Counted from the first letter of the stretch, positions 8,105 to 17,285 are shown. The stretch is DNA of 64,000 nt from Kaistella polysaccharea (GCF_020410745.1 NZ_CP084528.1:2170001-2234000), one strand, 5' to 3'. The notes: generated by a model from the sequence alone, not told the origin. Numbers and translations: made by a program.

Positions 8105-10183
8105 TTATTTTCCTTTCTTGAAAAATCCAATTCCACATTCTAAGAATGCTTTGAAATCCTCTTTCGGCATGTATCCAGAAATAGGAGTGTTGATCACTTT
8201 TCCATCTGGAGAAACCAAAACATAGTGAGGTTGTGAATTATTATTAAAGTTAATTTGTTGAAACAGACTCCATTTATCCCCAATGGTTTTAATTTTCTTT
8301 TTCTGACCATTTCCCATATCAATGGAAGTTTGCTCACTTTCTGGCAAAGGTTCTTTATCATCAATATAAAGTGAAGCTAGTATTACTTCGTTTTGAAGAA
8401 TTGGTAAAATATCGGGTTCGCTCCACACGAATTCTTCCATTTTTCGGCAGTTTTCGCAACCGTAGCCTGTAAAGTCAATCAGCAAAGGTTTATTTTCTTT
8501 TTTCGCGATTTCAAGTGCTTCGAAATAATCGTGCGAAGGATGCATCCCCAAAATTCCATCTTTTTCATCATGTAAATAACTGACGTTAATCGGTGGCAAA
8601 ATTCCACTCAAATGCTGAAGTCTTGGTCGTTCCGCTGGAAATAAACCTTGAATCAAATAGATAATAAAGGCAATTCCTAAAAAACCGATGATTTTTCTTG
8701 TTGTAGATATTTTAGCGTTTTTATCATCGTGCGGAAATCTAATTTTCCCGAATAGATAAAGTACCAAACCGATCGCAATTAAAATCCAAATTGCGATAAA
8801 TAATTCTCTTTTCAGGAAGAACGTTTTTGAAACTAAATCTGCTTTTGATAAAAACTTCAAAGCCAAACCTAATTCTATAAAACCTAAAACAACTTTCACG
8901 GTATTCATCCAGCCGCCTGATTTGGGTAAGCTTTGCAGTGCCTGCGGGAATAATGCAAGTAGACCAAAAACAATCGCCCACGAAAATCCGAATCCTGCTA
9001 AAGCAAAAGTCAGCAGCATGGGAACGTTTGATGATCCTGTGACCGCACTTCCTAATAAACTCCCCAGAATTGGACCTGTACAAGAGAAGGAAACGATAAC
9101 CAAAGTCAACGCCATAAAGAAGATTCCGATAATCCCACCAGCATCTTCTGCTTTTGATGATTTGTTGGCAATAGAACTTGGTAAAGTGATATCATAATAC
9201 CCAAAAAAACTTCCGGCAAAAAATAAGAAAATGATGAAGAAGGCAACATTTAACCAAACACTTGTAGAGATTTGATTGAAGATATTTCCTGCAATTCCAT
9301 CAATAATATGAAAAGGAACGCTCAATAAAACGAAAATAAGTAAGATGAAGAATCCGTAGATAAATGCATCTCTTTTCCCTTTTGCTTTGTCTTTATTTCC
9401 TTTTGTGAAAAATGAGACAGTTAAAGGAATCATCGGAAATACACAGGGCGTAAGTAAGGCGATCAATCCACCGAAAAAGCCTAATAATAAATAGGTCCAA
9501 AAGTTTTCGCTGTTTTCCTGCGCGGCAATTCCGCAATCGGTTTGTGGATTTGCGAAATCTAAGGAAGCTACTTTCAATCCTTCCTGTTTCGCTACGACTG
9601 GAGTTTGAATAGTAGTTTCTGGAACGTCTGTTGAAGTAAGCGTATCTGCATTTTCTGTAAGGAGTGCCGTACCATTAGGTTCTGTTACACCAGTGGTTGA
9701 TACTTGAGTTTCTGCACCCGCGGTCGGCGTTACTTTTTGTTCAAATTCTAAAGTGTTCGGTGCCAAACAAACCCGGTCATCACAAGTTTGATACGTAATT
9801 TCGGCTGTTATATTTGCAGGTTTTGCGTTGTTTTTTAGTTTGAATTTTTGTTTAAATAAAACCTTGTCCGAATAATAAACGATCTGAGCGCCAAAAGCTT
9901 CAGAAAATTCATCGTGTTTTTTCCCTTGTTCAATTACTTTCCCGAGCAGGCTAATTCCCTCTTTGGAAGTTAGCTTCATTTCAGTCGGGATCCCAGAATC
10001 CGGCGGTAAATCTTGTGAATAGATATGCCAGTTTTTATCGATCGTTGCCGTTAAAACTGCTTCGTATTCATTATTTGGCAGTGAATTAATATTGTATTTA
10101 AATTTTACAGGATCTTTAATTTGTGCGGTAATTCCCTGAAAAAGGAAAAGAACAATAAGGATAAACCAATTTTTAAATTTCAT
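8105..10183 (-). CDS. dsbD: Thiol:disulfide interchange protein DsbD family
   Basis: A 692-residue membrane protein with the three DsbD parts. The signal peptide is residues 1-20; the periplasmic N-terminal domain carries the redox pair Cys134 and Cys139 (CDDRVC). A low-complexity Thr/Pro linker (about 142-200) precedes the membrane domain (about 228-515, eight or nine segments), which has Cys247 in TPCVFP and Cys368 in SCTGP, the transmembrane cysteine pair. The C-terminal thioredoxin-like domain has CENC (576-579). The protein passes electrons from cytoplasmic thioredoxin to periplasmic disulfide partners. It lies 36 bases downstream of tilS on the same strand and is probably co-transcribed with it. 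Confidence 0.92.
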   Translation of the reverse strand: MKFKNWFILIVLFLFQGITAQIKDPVKFKYNINSLPNNEYEAVLTATIDKNWHIYSQDLPPDSGIPTEMKLTSKEGISLLGKVIEQGKKHDEFSEAFGAQIVYYSDKVLFKQKFKLKNNAKPANITAEITYQTCDDRVCLAPNTLEFEQKVTPTAGAETQVSTTGVTEPNGTALLTENADTLTSTDVPETTIQTPVVAKQEGLKVASLDFANPQTDCGIAAQENSENFWTYLLLGFFGGLIALLTPCVFPMIPLTVSFFTKGNKDKAKGKRDAFIYGFFILLIFVLLSVPFHIIDGIAGNIFNQISTSVWLNVAFFIIFLFFAGSFFGYYDITLPSSIANKSSKAEDAGGIIGIFFMALTLVIVSFSCTGPILGSLLGSAVTGSSNVPMLLTFALAGFGFSWAIVFGLLALFPQALQSLPKSGGWMNTVKVVLGFIELGLALKFLSKADLVSKTFFLKRELFIAIWILIAIGLVLYLFGKIRFPHDDKNAKISTTRKIIGFLGIAFIIYLIQGLFPAERPRLQHLSGILPPINVSYLHDEKDGILGMHPSHDYFEALEIAKKENKPLLIDFTGYGCENCRKMEEFVWSEPDILPILQNEVILASLYIDDKEPLPESEQTSIDMGNGQKKKIKTIGDKWSLFQQINFNNNSQPHYVLVSPDGKVINTPISGYMPKEDFKAFLECGIGFFKKGK

Positions 10184-10219
10184 TTTTACTTTACTTTTTT
10201 CGTATTCTGAAATTGAACA

Positions 10220-11515
10220 CTATAATTTAATTTTGATAATTTTAGATGAATCTTTTGTGGCTGCAAACCTGCCGTCCTGTCGTAAAGGAATTACTCCCAA
10301 AATATCGTTTTTGCCGTCGCACAAAAGCCAAATTTTTTGATGGGCTAAAATAGGTAATTTTTCATCCTTAAAAAATTTTGCGATTTTCTTTCTGCCTATC
10401 ATTCCAATAGGATAGAAAATATCACCTTTTTTTGCTTTTCTTAATAGTAAAGGAAATTGAATTTGTTCTTGATCGACTTTCCAGCTTAATTTTCCGAATT
10501 TTAAAATATTTGATTTAAAATCTTCAGGAATGATTACCGTATTTTCTGCGGTAATTTCTAAAATAATTTCTTTTTGTTCCGGAATTTCCGAGGTTCTTGC
10601 CGTAATTATCAATATTTCCCGGTCAACTTTTAGTTCGTGACTTTGGGATAGAAATCTCTTTCCGCTTTCTGATTTCCCTATTTTTCTTATTTCTTCTGGT
10701 GAATCAAAATTGAATTTTCGGAGAATTTCAAACTGCACAAACTCACTTTGCTTTAGAAAAGCAACTTTATTAAGAACGATGGAATTGTTTTCTTTAGTCA
10801 TAATTTCCGCCGAAATTTTTAAAATATTTTCTTCAATGAATTGATGACTCTCGTTGAGGTATTTTAAACTTTTACCGAAATTGGTGAGAAAATTTTCGTT
10901 CACTTTTAAGAGGTTCGGCGTAATTTCATTCCGAATAAAATTCCGTAAATAATCATTTTTCTGATTCGAAAGATCTTCCCGAAACCAAACTTTATTTTCT
11001 GCTGCGAACCCGTAAATTTCCTCTTTGGTAAAATGTAAAAGTGGCCGAAGTATTTTATTTTTTTTCGCAGGAATTCCGCTTAAACCTTTGATGCCAGAAG
11101 CTTTTGAAAGATTAATGATAAAGGTTTCCAGTTCATCATTTAAATGATGGGCCGTTACGGTAAAGTCCAGATTTCTTTCATTCTTAATTTTATTAAAGAA
11201 ATTATAGCGTAAGATTCTCGCCCATTCCTGAATTGAATTTTTTGGCCGCTGATCAACATCCGAAACGTTATATAGATGGAGAGAAATATTATTTTCCTTA
11301 CAAATCTCTTCTAGGAGCAATTGATCTGCTTCAGAATCTAAACCGCGCAAACCATAATTTACGTGGGCAACTTCGAAGCTTAATTTTAATTCTGTAAATA
11401 AATTCAAAAGAACCATCGAGTCAGCACCTCCGCTTACGGCAAGTAAATACTTTGTCGCCTCGTAATTTGGGGTCAGTTCGCTGAGCGATTGCTGAAAAGT
11501 CTCGGTATTAAGCAA
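10220..11515 (-). CDS. tilS: tRNA(Ile)-lysidine synthetase TilS
   Basis: A 431-residue protein with the N-type ATP pyrophosphatase P-loop SGGADS (residues 28-33), followed by EVAHVNYGLRG and the HHLNDELETF and KIKGLSGIPAKK-type segments of TilS (here ASGIKGLSGIPAKK), and a C-terminal domain ending in the substrate-recognition region. It adds lysine to C34 of tRNA-Ile(CAU) so that AUA is read as Ile; this is an essential cytoplasmic enzyme. A TATCTTTG -7 box on the minus strand (11551 to 11544) lies upstream, back to back with the promoter of the OmpA gene. Confidence 0.93.
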   Translation of the reverse strand: MLNTETFQQSLSELTPNYEATKYLLAVSGGADSMVLLNLFTELKLSFEVAHVNYGLRGLDSEADQLLLEEICKENNISLHLYNVSDVDQRPKNSIQEWARILRYNFFNKIKNERNLDFTVTAHHLNDELETFIINLSKASGIKGLSGIPAKKNKILRPLLHFTKEEIYGFAAENKVWFREDLSNQKNDYLRNFIRNEITPNLLKVNENFLTNFGKSLKYLNESHQFIEENILKISAEIMTKENNSIVLNKVAFLKQSEFVQFEILRKFNFDSPEEIRKIGKSESGKRFLSQSHELKVDREILIITARTSEIPEQKEIILEITAENTVIIPEDFKSNILKFGKLSWKVDQEQIQFPLLLRKAKKGDIFYPIGMIGRKKIAKFFKDEKLPILAHQKIWLLCDGKNDILGVIPLRQDGRFAATKDSSKIIKIKL

Positions 11516-11543
11516 TTTTAAGGATATTTTAAGGAATATTTAG

Positions 11544-11551
11544 CAAAGATA
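11544..11551 (-). promoter_or_regulatory. -7 element for tilS-dsbD
   Basis: Read on the minus strand this is TATCTTTG, a match to TAnnTTTG, 29 bases from the tilS start. It lies inside the short divergent region shared with the promoter at 11578-11585. Confidence 0.45.
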
Positions 11552-11558
11552 ATTCTTC

Positions 11559-11585
11559 TTGTTCAAAACGATTTCTCTATTTTTG
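11559..11585 (+). promoter_or_regulatory. Promoter of the OmpA-lipoprotein gene
   Basis: TTG at 11559-11561 and TATTTTTG at 11578-11585 form a Bacteroidetes-type promoter. Transcription would begin near 11590, after the ATG at 11587, so the gene must use the ATG at 11605. Confidence 0.55.
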
Positions 11586-11604
11586 GATGACTAAAATAAA
11601 TATT

Positions 11605-12441
11605 ATGAAAATAGCGAGTTTAGGTGCCGTTCTTGGAATGGCTTTAATGATGACTTCCTGTGTGAGCAAGAAGCAGTTTGATGCTTTAAATGAGAATTAT
11701 AATCAATGCATCACCAATGTTGGGGAAAGGCAGCGTGAAATTCAAGATTTAAAAGGATTAAATTCTGGTCTCTCCAGCGAAAATGCACTTTTAAAAGGGC
11801 AAAATGATGCGTTGAAATCTTCGCTTGATGCGTGTTTATCCAACAGCGGAAAAGGTTCTGCGAATATTGATAAATTGATTGGGGAAATTAATTCTTCCAA
11901 CAAATACATCAAACAGCTCATTTCAACCAATTCAAAAAACGACAGTTTGAACTTGGCTTTATCTAACAAATTAAAACGATCACTGGATAATATCGCAGAT
12001 AATGATGTACAGGTGAAAGTACTGAAAGGAGTTGTAATGATCTCACTTTCCGACAATATGTTGTACAGAACCGGCGACTACAATATTTTACCTGCAGCAC
12101 AAGATGTATTAGGAAAAGTAGCGAAGGTAATTAATGATTACGACACGTATTCTGTATTAATTGAAGGTAATACCGATAATGTTCCGTTGAACTCTAATAA
12201 CTTGCCGAAAGACAACTGGGATTTATCAGCTTTAAGAGCGACATCAATGGCGAAAGTACTTCAGACGAGATTCGGTGTAAATCCTGCAAGAATTACAGCA
12301 GGTGGACGAAGCGAGTACAATCCTAAAACGACCAACGCGTCAGTTTCAGGAAGAGCTGAAAACAGAAGAACTGAAATCATCATCATGCCGAAACTTGATG
12401 AGTTTATGAAATTAATGGAAATTGCTCCTGTAAAAAACTAA
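11605..12441 (+). CDS. OmpA-family lipoprotein with coiled-coil linker
   Basis: Starting at 11605 the protein has 278 residues: a lipoprotein signal with lipobox MTSC (Cys19), a long coiled-coil or helical region (about 25-110, heptads with Leu/Asn), and a C-terminal OmpA peptidoglycan-binding domain (about 145-265) with EGNTDNVPL, NWDLSALRATSMAKVL and RITAGGRSEYNP. The NTDN and LSxxRA-type patterns bind diaminopimelate. It probably tethers the outer membrane to the peptidoglycan. An earlier ATG at 11587 is in frame but overlaps the predicted transcription start, so it is rejected. Confidence 0.87.
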   Translation: MKIASLGAVLGMALMMTSCVSKKQFDALNENYNQCITNVGERQREIQDLKGLNSGLSSENALLKGQNDALKSSLDACLSNSGKGSANIDKLIGEINSSNKYIKQLISTNSKNDSLNLALSNKLKRSLDNIADNDVQVKVLKGVVMISLSDNMLYRTGDYNILPAAQDVLGKVAKVINDYDTYSVLIEGNTDNVPLNSNNLPKDNWDLSALRATSMAKVLQTRFGVNPARITAGGRSEYNPKTTNASVSGRAENRRTEIIIMPKLDEFMKLMEIAPVKN

Positions 12442-12466
12442 GCAATTATCTTTTAGATATTGATTC

Positions 12467-12506
12467 AGCGCTGTTAGAGCTACAAGTTCTAACAGCGCTT
12501 TTTTTA
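12467..12506 (+). terminator. Rho-independent terminator of the OmpA gene
   Basis: A perfect 12-bp stem (AGCGCTGTTAGA / TCTAACAGCGCT) with a 9-base loop and a T-run. It is one of the strongest terminators in the window. Confidence 0.9.
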
Positions 12507-12517
12507 TTTTAAATGCT

Positions 12518-12525
12518 TAAATTTG
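12518..12525 (+). promoter_or_regulatory. -7 element of the O-methyltransferase gene
   Basis: TAAATTTG directly after the upstream terminator. It contains the TTG at 12523 that would otherwise be a candidate start, so the translation start must be the ATG at 12544. Confidence 0.5.
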
Positions 12526-12543
12526 AATTCAAATAAAGTTGGA

Positions 12544-13191
12544 ATGAGTTTTTTCGAAGAACATTGTCCGGAAGTCGATCGCTATTTAGAAGATCATGCC
12601 TCTGCAGAACCCGATATTTTAAAGAGATTGCGGAAAGAAACTTATCAGAAAACCACTCAACCTCATATGATTTCGGGCTATTTGCAAGGCAGATTTCTTT
12701 CCCTTATTTCAAAAATGGTTTCGCCGGAAAATATCTTAGAAATTGGGACTTTCACAGGTTATGCCACACTCTGCTTGGCGGAGGGTTTGCGGCCTGATGG
12801 CAAGATCACCACTTTAGATATTAATGAAGAGCTTGCTTATCTGCCCAAAAAATACTTTCAGGAAAGTGCCTTTTCTAGTCAGATTGATTTTAAATTAAAA
12901 GATGCGAAGGAATTTTTAAAAGAAACAAAGGAAAATTTTGATCTTATATTTATTGATGCAGACAAAGAAAGTTATGTTGAATATTTCAACCTCTTAAAAA
13001 ACAAAGTGAAAAGTGGAACTGTAATTCTGTTTGATAACGTTTTGTGGTACGGAAAAATTCTGGAAGATCAGCCGAAGCAAAAATCAACACAAATCATTAA
13101 AGACCTGAATGACCTGGTGTCAAAAGATAAAGATTTCGAAAATGTTATTTTACCTTTGCGCGACGGCCTTCATTTAATCCGTAAAAAATAA
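12544..13191 (+). CDS. Class I SAM-dependent O-methyltransferase
   Basis: Starting at ATG 12544 the protein has 215 residues and begins MSFFEEHCPEVDRYLEDH, the usual start of this family. SAM-binding motif I is ILEIGTFTGYATLCLA, motif II follows the TTLDIN strand, and the metal/catalytic segment is DLIFIDADKESY followed by LFDNVLWYGK. This is the catechol/caffeoyl-CoA-type O-methyltransferase fold that uses a divalent cation. The in-frame TTG at 12523 sits inside the -7 box and is rejected. The stop codon directly abuts the next gene, so the two are likely co-transcribed. The substrate is unknown. Confidence 0.88.
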   Translation: MSFFEEHCPEVDRYLEDHASAEPDILKRLRKETYQKTTQPHMISGYLQGRFLSLISKMVSPENILEIGTFTGYATLCLAEGLRPDGKITTLDINEELAYLPKKYFQESAFSSQIDFKLKDAKEFLKETKENFDLIFIDADKESYVEYFNLLKNKVKSGTVILFDNVLWYGKILEDQPKQKSTQIIKDLNDLVSKDKDFENVILPLRDGLHLIRKK

Positions 13192-13203
13192 ATGCATCAT
13201 CAT

Positions 13204-13917
13204 ATGAACAAAGGAATTTGTACGGTTTCCGTGGCTGCATTACGGCTCGAACCTTCGCACCACGTGGAAATGACTTCGCAATTGCTTTACGGAGAATCGG
13301 TAGATATTTTGGCGAATGAAGGCAAGTTTCTGAAAGTGAAAATGCATTTCGATCAATATGAAGGTTGGGTTGATGCTCAGCAAATTACAGAGATTTCTGA
13401 AGAAGATTTGAAAGCCAGAAGCATTGTAATGGTCCAAGATACTTTTAAGAATTACAAGGTGGAAGAAGGAGAAATACTTTTATCCATCGGCAGTGAAATA
13501 AGAGGAGAAAATGACGGTTCTGAACATCCGAAAAATATTTCGGAGACTGCATTAAAATTTTTAAATGTTCCCTATCTCTGGAGCGGTCGCAGTTTTTTCG
13601 GAATTGACTGTAGCGGTTTTGCACAGCTGGTTTACAAAATTCATGGTTTTGCCTTGCCACGGGACGCTTATCAACAGGCAGAAGTAGGAGAGGTTTTAAG
13701 CTTTGTAGAGGAAAGCCGAGCTGGAGACTTAGCGTTTTTCGAGAATGAGGAAGGGCAAATTGTGCACGTGGGAATCATGCTTAATCACCACGAAATTATT
13801 CATTCATTTGGTAAAGTGCGAATTGATGCCTTAGATACCACCGGGATTTTCAATAAAGATTTAAATAAGCACACCCACAAACTGCGGTTTATAAGAAATG
13901 TCTTGCCAAATAAATAA
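13204..13917 (+). CDS. C40 family peptidase (NlpC/P60) with SH3b domains
   Basis: A 237-residue protein from ATG 13204; an ATG at 13192 would add MHHH and cannot be excluded. Residues about 1-110 are SH3b-like beta-structure (ALRLEPSHHVEM, LLYGESVDIL, GWVDAQQI). The C-terminal half is an NlpC/P60 cysteine peptidase: PYLWSGRSFFGIDCSGF carries the catalytic Cys (residue 136 from this start), GQIVHVGIML the catalytic His, followed by a polar residue in NHHEIIHSFG. It probably cuts gamma-D-Glu-mDAP bonds in peptidoglycan fragments. No signal peptide is visible, which suggests cytoplasmic muropeptide recycling. Confidence 0.88.
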   Translation: MNKGICTVSVAALRLEPSHHVEMTSQLLYGESVDILANEGKFLKVKMHFDQYEGWVDAQQITEISEEDLKARSIVMVQDTFKNYKVEEGEILLSIGSEIRGENDGSEHPKNISETALKFLNVPYLWSGRSFFGIDCSGFAQLVYKIHGFALPRDAYQQAEVGEVLSFVEESRAGDLAFFENEEGQIVHVGIMLNHHEIIHSFGKVRIDALDTTGIFNKDLNKHTHKLRFIRNVLPNK

Positions 13918-13953
13918 TTCTTAATTTTAAGGAGCCTATTTATTAGAAATGTG

Positions 13954-14436
13954 ATGTCTAAAATATCGTTATATCTTAAAATTGCCGCGTTCATTTTGCT
14001 CATATTTATCTGGGATATTATTTTCATTAATTATCGGGAACTTACACCAACAATACCGATTCATTTTGATCTTAGTGGAACTGCAAATCGATTTGGACCG
14101 AAAATTACGTTATGGTTTTTAGCTGGTGTTGCCACATTTGTTTATCTCCTTTTGTTTTTAGTTGCGAAAAATCCCAAAACGCCGTTACTTAATATTCCTG
14201 AAAATTTTAAAAAGGATACCAAAAAATCGGAACTTATTGTGAATATCTTAAATTTCCTGACTATGCTTATTTTCGCCGTAATCACTTATGAAAGTGTTGC
14301 AACAGGGTTAGGAACACAAGAAGGATTAAGTTCAGTAGTTAATTATCTTTTAGGACTCATGCTCGTATTGGTGGTGGTAATGGTAATCGTATCTAAAAAA
14401 AATATGCAGAAAGAATATCCTCAAAATACGGACTAG
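13954..14436 (+). CDS. DUF1648 membrane protein
   Basis: A 160-residue protein with four hydrophobic segments. The region after the first segment, TPTIPIHFDLSGTANRFGPK, is the DUF1648 signature (P-x-H-F-x-x-x-G-x-x-x-x-x-G-x-K). Related proteins in Gram-positives include SdpI-type immunity proteins, but here the context is a lipid A gene and no toxin gene is near, so immunity is not inferred. A GTG at 13951 immediately precedes the ATG used here. The stop overlaps the start of waaA, so the two are translated from one message. Confidence 0.8.
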   Translation: MSKISLYLKIAAFILLIFIWDIIFINYRELTPTIPIHFDLSGTANRFGPKITLWFLAGVATFVYLLLFLVAKNPKTPLLNIPENFKKDTKKSELIVNILNFLTMLIFAVITYESVATGLGTQEGLSSVVNYLLGLMLVLVVVMVIVSKKNMQKEYPQNTD

Positions 14437-15683
14437 TGAAATCGATTTACAACATATTGGTAAGCTTACTCATCACAGCGATAAAAATCGGTGCGATTTT
14501 TAACTATAAATTGAAAAAAGGGCTCGCCGGACGCAGACAAAGTTGTGAAATTGTAAAATCAAAATTTTCCGCAGATGATAAAATAATCTGGATGCATGCC
14601 GCGAGTTTAGGTGAGTACGAACAAGGTCTGCCAGTTTTAGAGAAATTAAAAGCAAAGTTTCCGACCCATAAAATTTTAGTTACATTTTTCTCGCCCTCGG
14701 GTTACGACAACGTCATTAAGAAAAAAAGCATTGCAGATGCGATTTGCTACCTTCCTTTTGATACCAAAGAATGGGTCACCGAATTTGTTTCCAATTTTAA
14801 AACTGATATTTTCTTTACCGTAAAATATGATTATTGGTACAATCTTCTGGATGAGCTGAAAAAGCAAGGTGCCCAAATCTATGTTGTTTCTGCCTTATTT
14901 TATGAAACGCAAGTGTTCTTTAAATTTTATGGAAAATGGTTTGTAAGAGAATTAAAAAGAAATGTAGATTTCTTCTTTCATCAAACTACGCATTCTTCAG
15001 CTTTAGCAAAAGGTATTGGCTTGAAAAATTCTCTGACAGCGGGTGATACGCGCTATGATCGGGTGAAACAATTGCGTGAAAAAGACAATACCGTGCAATT
15101 TATTAAGGAATTTGTGCTCGATCGCAAAACTGTTATTTTTGGAAGTTCCTGGGAAGCTGAAGAAAGAATGGCTGAAATAATTGCCGCGAAAAACAGAGAT
15201 GTAAAAATTATTATTGCACCGCACGATTTAAAACGCGTTGCTAATTTAAAAACAATTTTTCCGACTTCTCTTTTGTATTCTCAAATTTCAGATAAAGAGG
15301 CTCTGAATTATTCAAATGTGAAAGTTTTAATTATTGACTGTATTGGACTTCTGGGAAATCTTTACTCCTACGGTAATTTGGCGGTAGTTGGGGGTGGATT
15401 TCACTCCAAAGGGTTGCATAATATTTTAGAAGCTGCAACCTATGGAATTCCCGTTTTTTTCGGAAATCAGTACACCAACAATCCAGAAGCTGATGGATTA
15501 ATCGCCAAGAACGGCGGAAAATCTTTCGAAGATGAATTTTTTGCAGCACCTTATCTTTTAGGTTTATTAAACGATGAAGTTTTATTGAAAAAGATGGGTG
15601 ATAACGCACGAATATTTATTAACAGCCAACCGATTGCTTCTGATTTTATCGTAGAATATATGGTTAAAAACCATCAAAATTAA
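14436..15683 (+). CDS. waaA: 3-deoxy-D-manno-octulosonic acid transferase (Kdo transferase)
   Basis: A 415-residue GT30-family glycosyltransferase with an N-terminal membrane anchor (residues 4-22). HAASLGEYEQG carries the expected general base, Glu60. Later signatures are TFFSPSGYD, ITAGDTRYDRV, FGSSWEAEE, APHDLKR and the CMP-Kdo-binding region VVGGGFHSKGLHNILEAATYGIPVFFG. It transfers Kdo to lipid A precursors at the inner membrane. The start codon is GTG, overlapping the upstream stop by one base. Confidence 0.92.
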   Translation: MKSIYNILVSLLITAIKIGAIFNYKLKKGLAGRRQSCEIVKSKFSADDKIIWMHAASLGEYEQGLPVLEKLKAKFPTHKILVTFFSPSGYDNVIKKKSIADAICYLPFDTKEWVTEFVSNFKTDIFFTVKYDYWYNLLDELKKQGAQIYVVSALFYETQVFFKFYGKWFVRELKRNVDFFFHQTTHSSALAKGIGLKNSLTAGDTRYDRVKQLREKDNTVQFIKEFVLDRKTVIFGSSWEAEERMAEIIAAKNRDVKIIIAPHDLKRVANLKTIFPTSLLYSQISDKEALNYSNVKVLIIDCIGLLGNLYSYGNLAVVGGGFHSKGLHNILEAATYGIPVFFGNQYTNNPEADGLIAKNGGKSFEDEFFAAPYLLGLLNDEVLLKKMGDNARIFINSQPIASDFIVEYMVKNHQN

Positions 15684-15737
15684 AATTTGTTGTATGCTTT
15701 TAGAGTGAATACATTTTAAAAATTTTAAAGTAAAAGA

Positions 15738-15988
15738 ATGAAAAATAGTATTAAAATTCTGTGTCAGTTCTTTTTAGTTTTTTAAACTATGATTTAATGT
15801 CAAAAATAACGGCAGTTAAAGCAGGTAAAATGATTGCTGTTCTTTCTGGAAAAGTGCTAATCACCACCGAAAATTTTGCAGATATTATCGCAGTTCAGGA
15901 AAATCCATTGAATGGAATTATCGATCTGGAAAATGTGAATTTTGTAATGAAAGATGACGTGGTTTACAAAAATGAATTTATAAAATAG
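15738..15988 (+). pseudogene. Amidohydrolase remnant with frameshift and internal deletion
   Basis: The segment starts with a signal-peptide-like reading (MKNSIKILCQFFLVF) from ATG 15738 that stops after 15 residues. A second frame (open from 15761) continues with SKITAVKAGKMIAVLSGKV, the usual start of a secreted amidohydrolase, and passes directly into ADIIAVQENPLNGIIDLENV, FVMKDDVVYK, the usual C-terminus of the same family. The roughly 350-residue metal-dependent barrel between them is gone, and the signal peptide is out of frame. This is a fossil: an internal deletion plus a frameshift. Confidence 0.7.
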
Positions 15989-16024
15989 AAACTGAAGCGG
16001 TGTTTCCCCAAAAACAGTAAAGAT

Positions 16025-16672
16025 ATGCATGCACAAAGCCAATATTCAGATTCGGAGTTGATTCAAAAAATTCTTAATAAAGAAACGGCACTTTTTGAAT
16101 TAATAATCCGTCGTAACAATCCGTTCCTTTATCGGATTGGGAAAATGTATCATTTCAGTCATGAAGATACTCAAGATTTAATGCAGGATTCATACATTCA
16201 GGCATATACACATCTTAGTCAATTTAAAAATAGGTCTTCATTTAAAACCTGGCTTTCGAAGATTATGATTCACGAATGTTATAGAAAATCCAAGAAATGG
16301 GCAGAAACACATATAGAATCTCTTGATAAAAATACGCTGCTTTATGAGAAAGTGGGCAACACAGAAACCTACAGTAATGTGATGAATACAGAGCTAAAAT
16401 CAGTGATCGAAAAAAGTTTACTCGAAATCTCCGAAGATTACCGTACCGTTTTTACGTTGCGAGAAATCAACGGTTTAAGCGTTGCAGAAACTGCAGAAGT
16501 TTTAGATATAAGTGAAAGCAATGTAAAAGTGCGGCTCAACCGGGCAAAAAAATATTTGAAAATAGAAATTGAAAAATCTTACAATAGAGAAGAGATTTTT
16601 GAATTTAATTTAATCTATTGTGATGTAATGGTAAGCCGTGTGGTGAAAAAGATTGTGTCGATCTCCATCTAA
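16025..16672 (+). CDS. ECF-type sigma-70 family RNA polymerase sigma factor
   Basis: A 215-residue sigma factor. Region 2 (about 12-80) contains ALFELIIRRNNPFLYRIGKM, DTQDLMQDSYIQAY and FKTWLSKIMIHECYR; region 4 (about 130-185) contains LEISEDYRTVFTLREINGLSVAETAEVLDISESNVKVRLNRAKKYL, the helix-turn-helix for the -35 element. A C-terminal tail with VMVSRVVKKI is extra. No anti-sigma gene lies next to it: the next gene is on the opposite strand and the preceding one is a pseudogene. The stimulus it responds to is therefore not shown by context. Confidence 0.92.
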   Translation: MHAQSQYSDSELIQKILNKETALFELIIRRNNPFLYRIGKMYHFSHEDTQDLMQDSYIQAYTHLSQFKNRSSFKTWLSKIMIHECYRKSKKWAETHIESLDKNTLLYEKVGNTETYSNVMNTELKSVIEKSLLEISEDYRTVFTLREINGLSVAETAEVLDISESNVKVRLNRAKKYLKIEIEKSYNREEIFEFNLIYCDVMVSRVVKKIVSISI

Positions 16673-16673
16673 A

Positions 16674-17285
16674 TTATCGAAGTAAACCTTCACCTTTAAC
16701 TTCCTTAAACAGTAAATCAATTTGGTCGGGAATATTTTCCGGATCAAACCAACTTAAAAATATTCCATTGTGCAGGGTGAGTTCTTCTAAAGATTTATTG
16801 CCTAAAATCTGGTCTTTAATATCTTCGTAGTTTGGTCGTAAATCAAGATAATAATCTGGATCTAATTTTTTAGTTAAAATAAATGCACGGAAAATTTTGT
16901 TGAGTAAGTAAATGAATAATTTATAGTGATCACCGCTCTTTGGGAGATGTTTTAAAGTTTCACTTACCAGTAAAAGATTTAAAGAAACCTCGCCAAACTT
17001 ATCCGACGTTATTTTTACATGTTCCGTGATTTTGGAACTAATCTTTCTGATTTGGGTAAGAAAATATTTGGTTCGACCGTATTTCTTTGCAGCGAGAGGA
17101 ACTTCATTTTTAATTAAAATTTCCATTTGTGCTCGCTTATCATCCGCCGTTTCAGGATCAATCAGTTCGAAATATAGTCGATGCGATAAAATGCGGTCTT
17201 TCTTTAAAAGCCGTATGATCAATTTATCTTTTTCTTTTGCCGTAAAATTTGAAATCGCCTCTTTAAATTCTTTTGAATATTCCAT
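16674..17285 (-). CDS. Conserved-looking hypothetical protein next to the glycosyltransferase
   Basis: A 203-residue, Lys/Glu/Leu-rich, probably all-helical soluble protein. There is no signal peptide, membrane segment or cysteine, and no motif I recognise. Its start codon overlaps the stop region of the upstream glycosyltransferase gene, so the two are made together and may act in the same glycan pathway, but that is only a context argument. Its 3' end is one base from the convergent sigma-factor stop. Confidence 0.7.
   Translation of the reverse strand: MEYSKEFKEAISNFTAKEKDKLIIRLLKKDRILSHRLYFELIDPETADDKRAQMEILIKNEVPLAAKKYGRTKYFLTQIRKISSKITEHVKITSDKFGEVSLNLLLVSETLKHLPKSGDHYKLFIYLLNKIFRAFILTKKLDPDYYLDLRPNYEDIKDQILGNKSLEELTLHNGIFLSWFDPENIPDQIDLLFKEVKGEGLLR

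Noticed and set aside
12523-12543. TTG start for the O-methyltransferase
   Set aside because: The TTG is part of the TAAATTTG -7 box, and family members start at the MSFFEE methionine.
13954-14436. SdpI-type immunity protein
   Set aside because: DUF1648 is shared with SdpI but there is no toxin gene and the context is lipid A synthesis.
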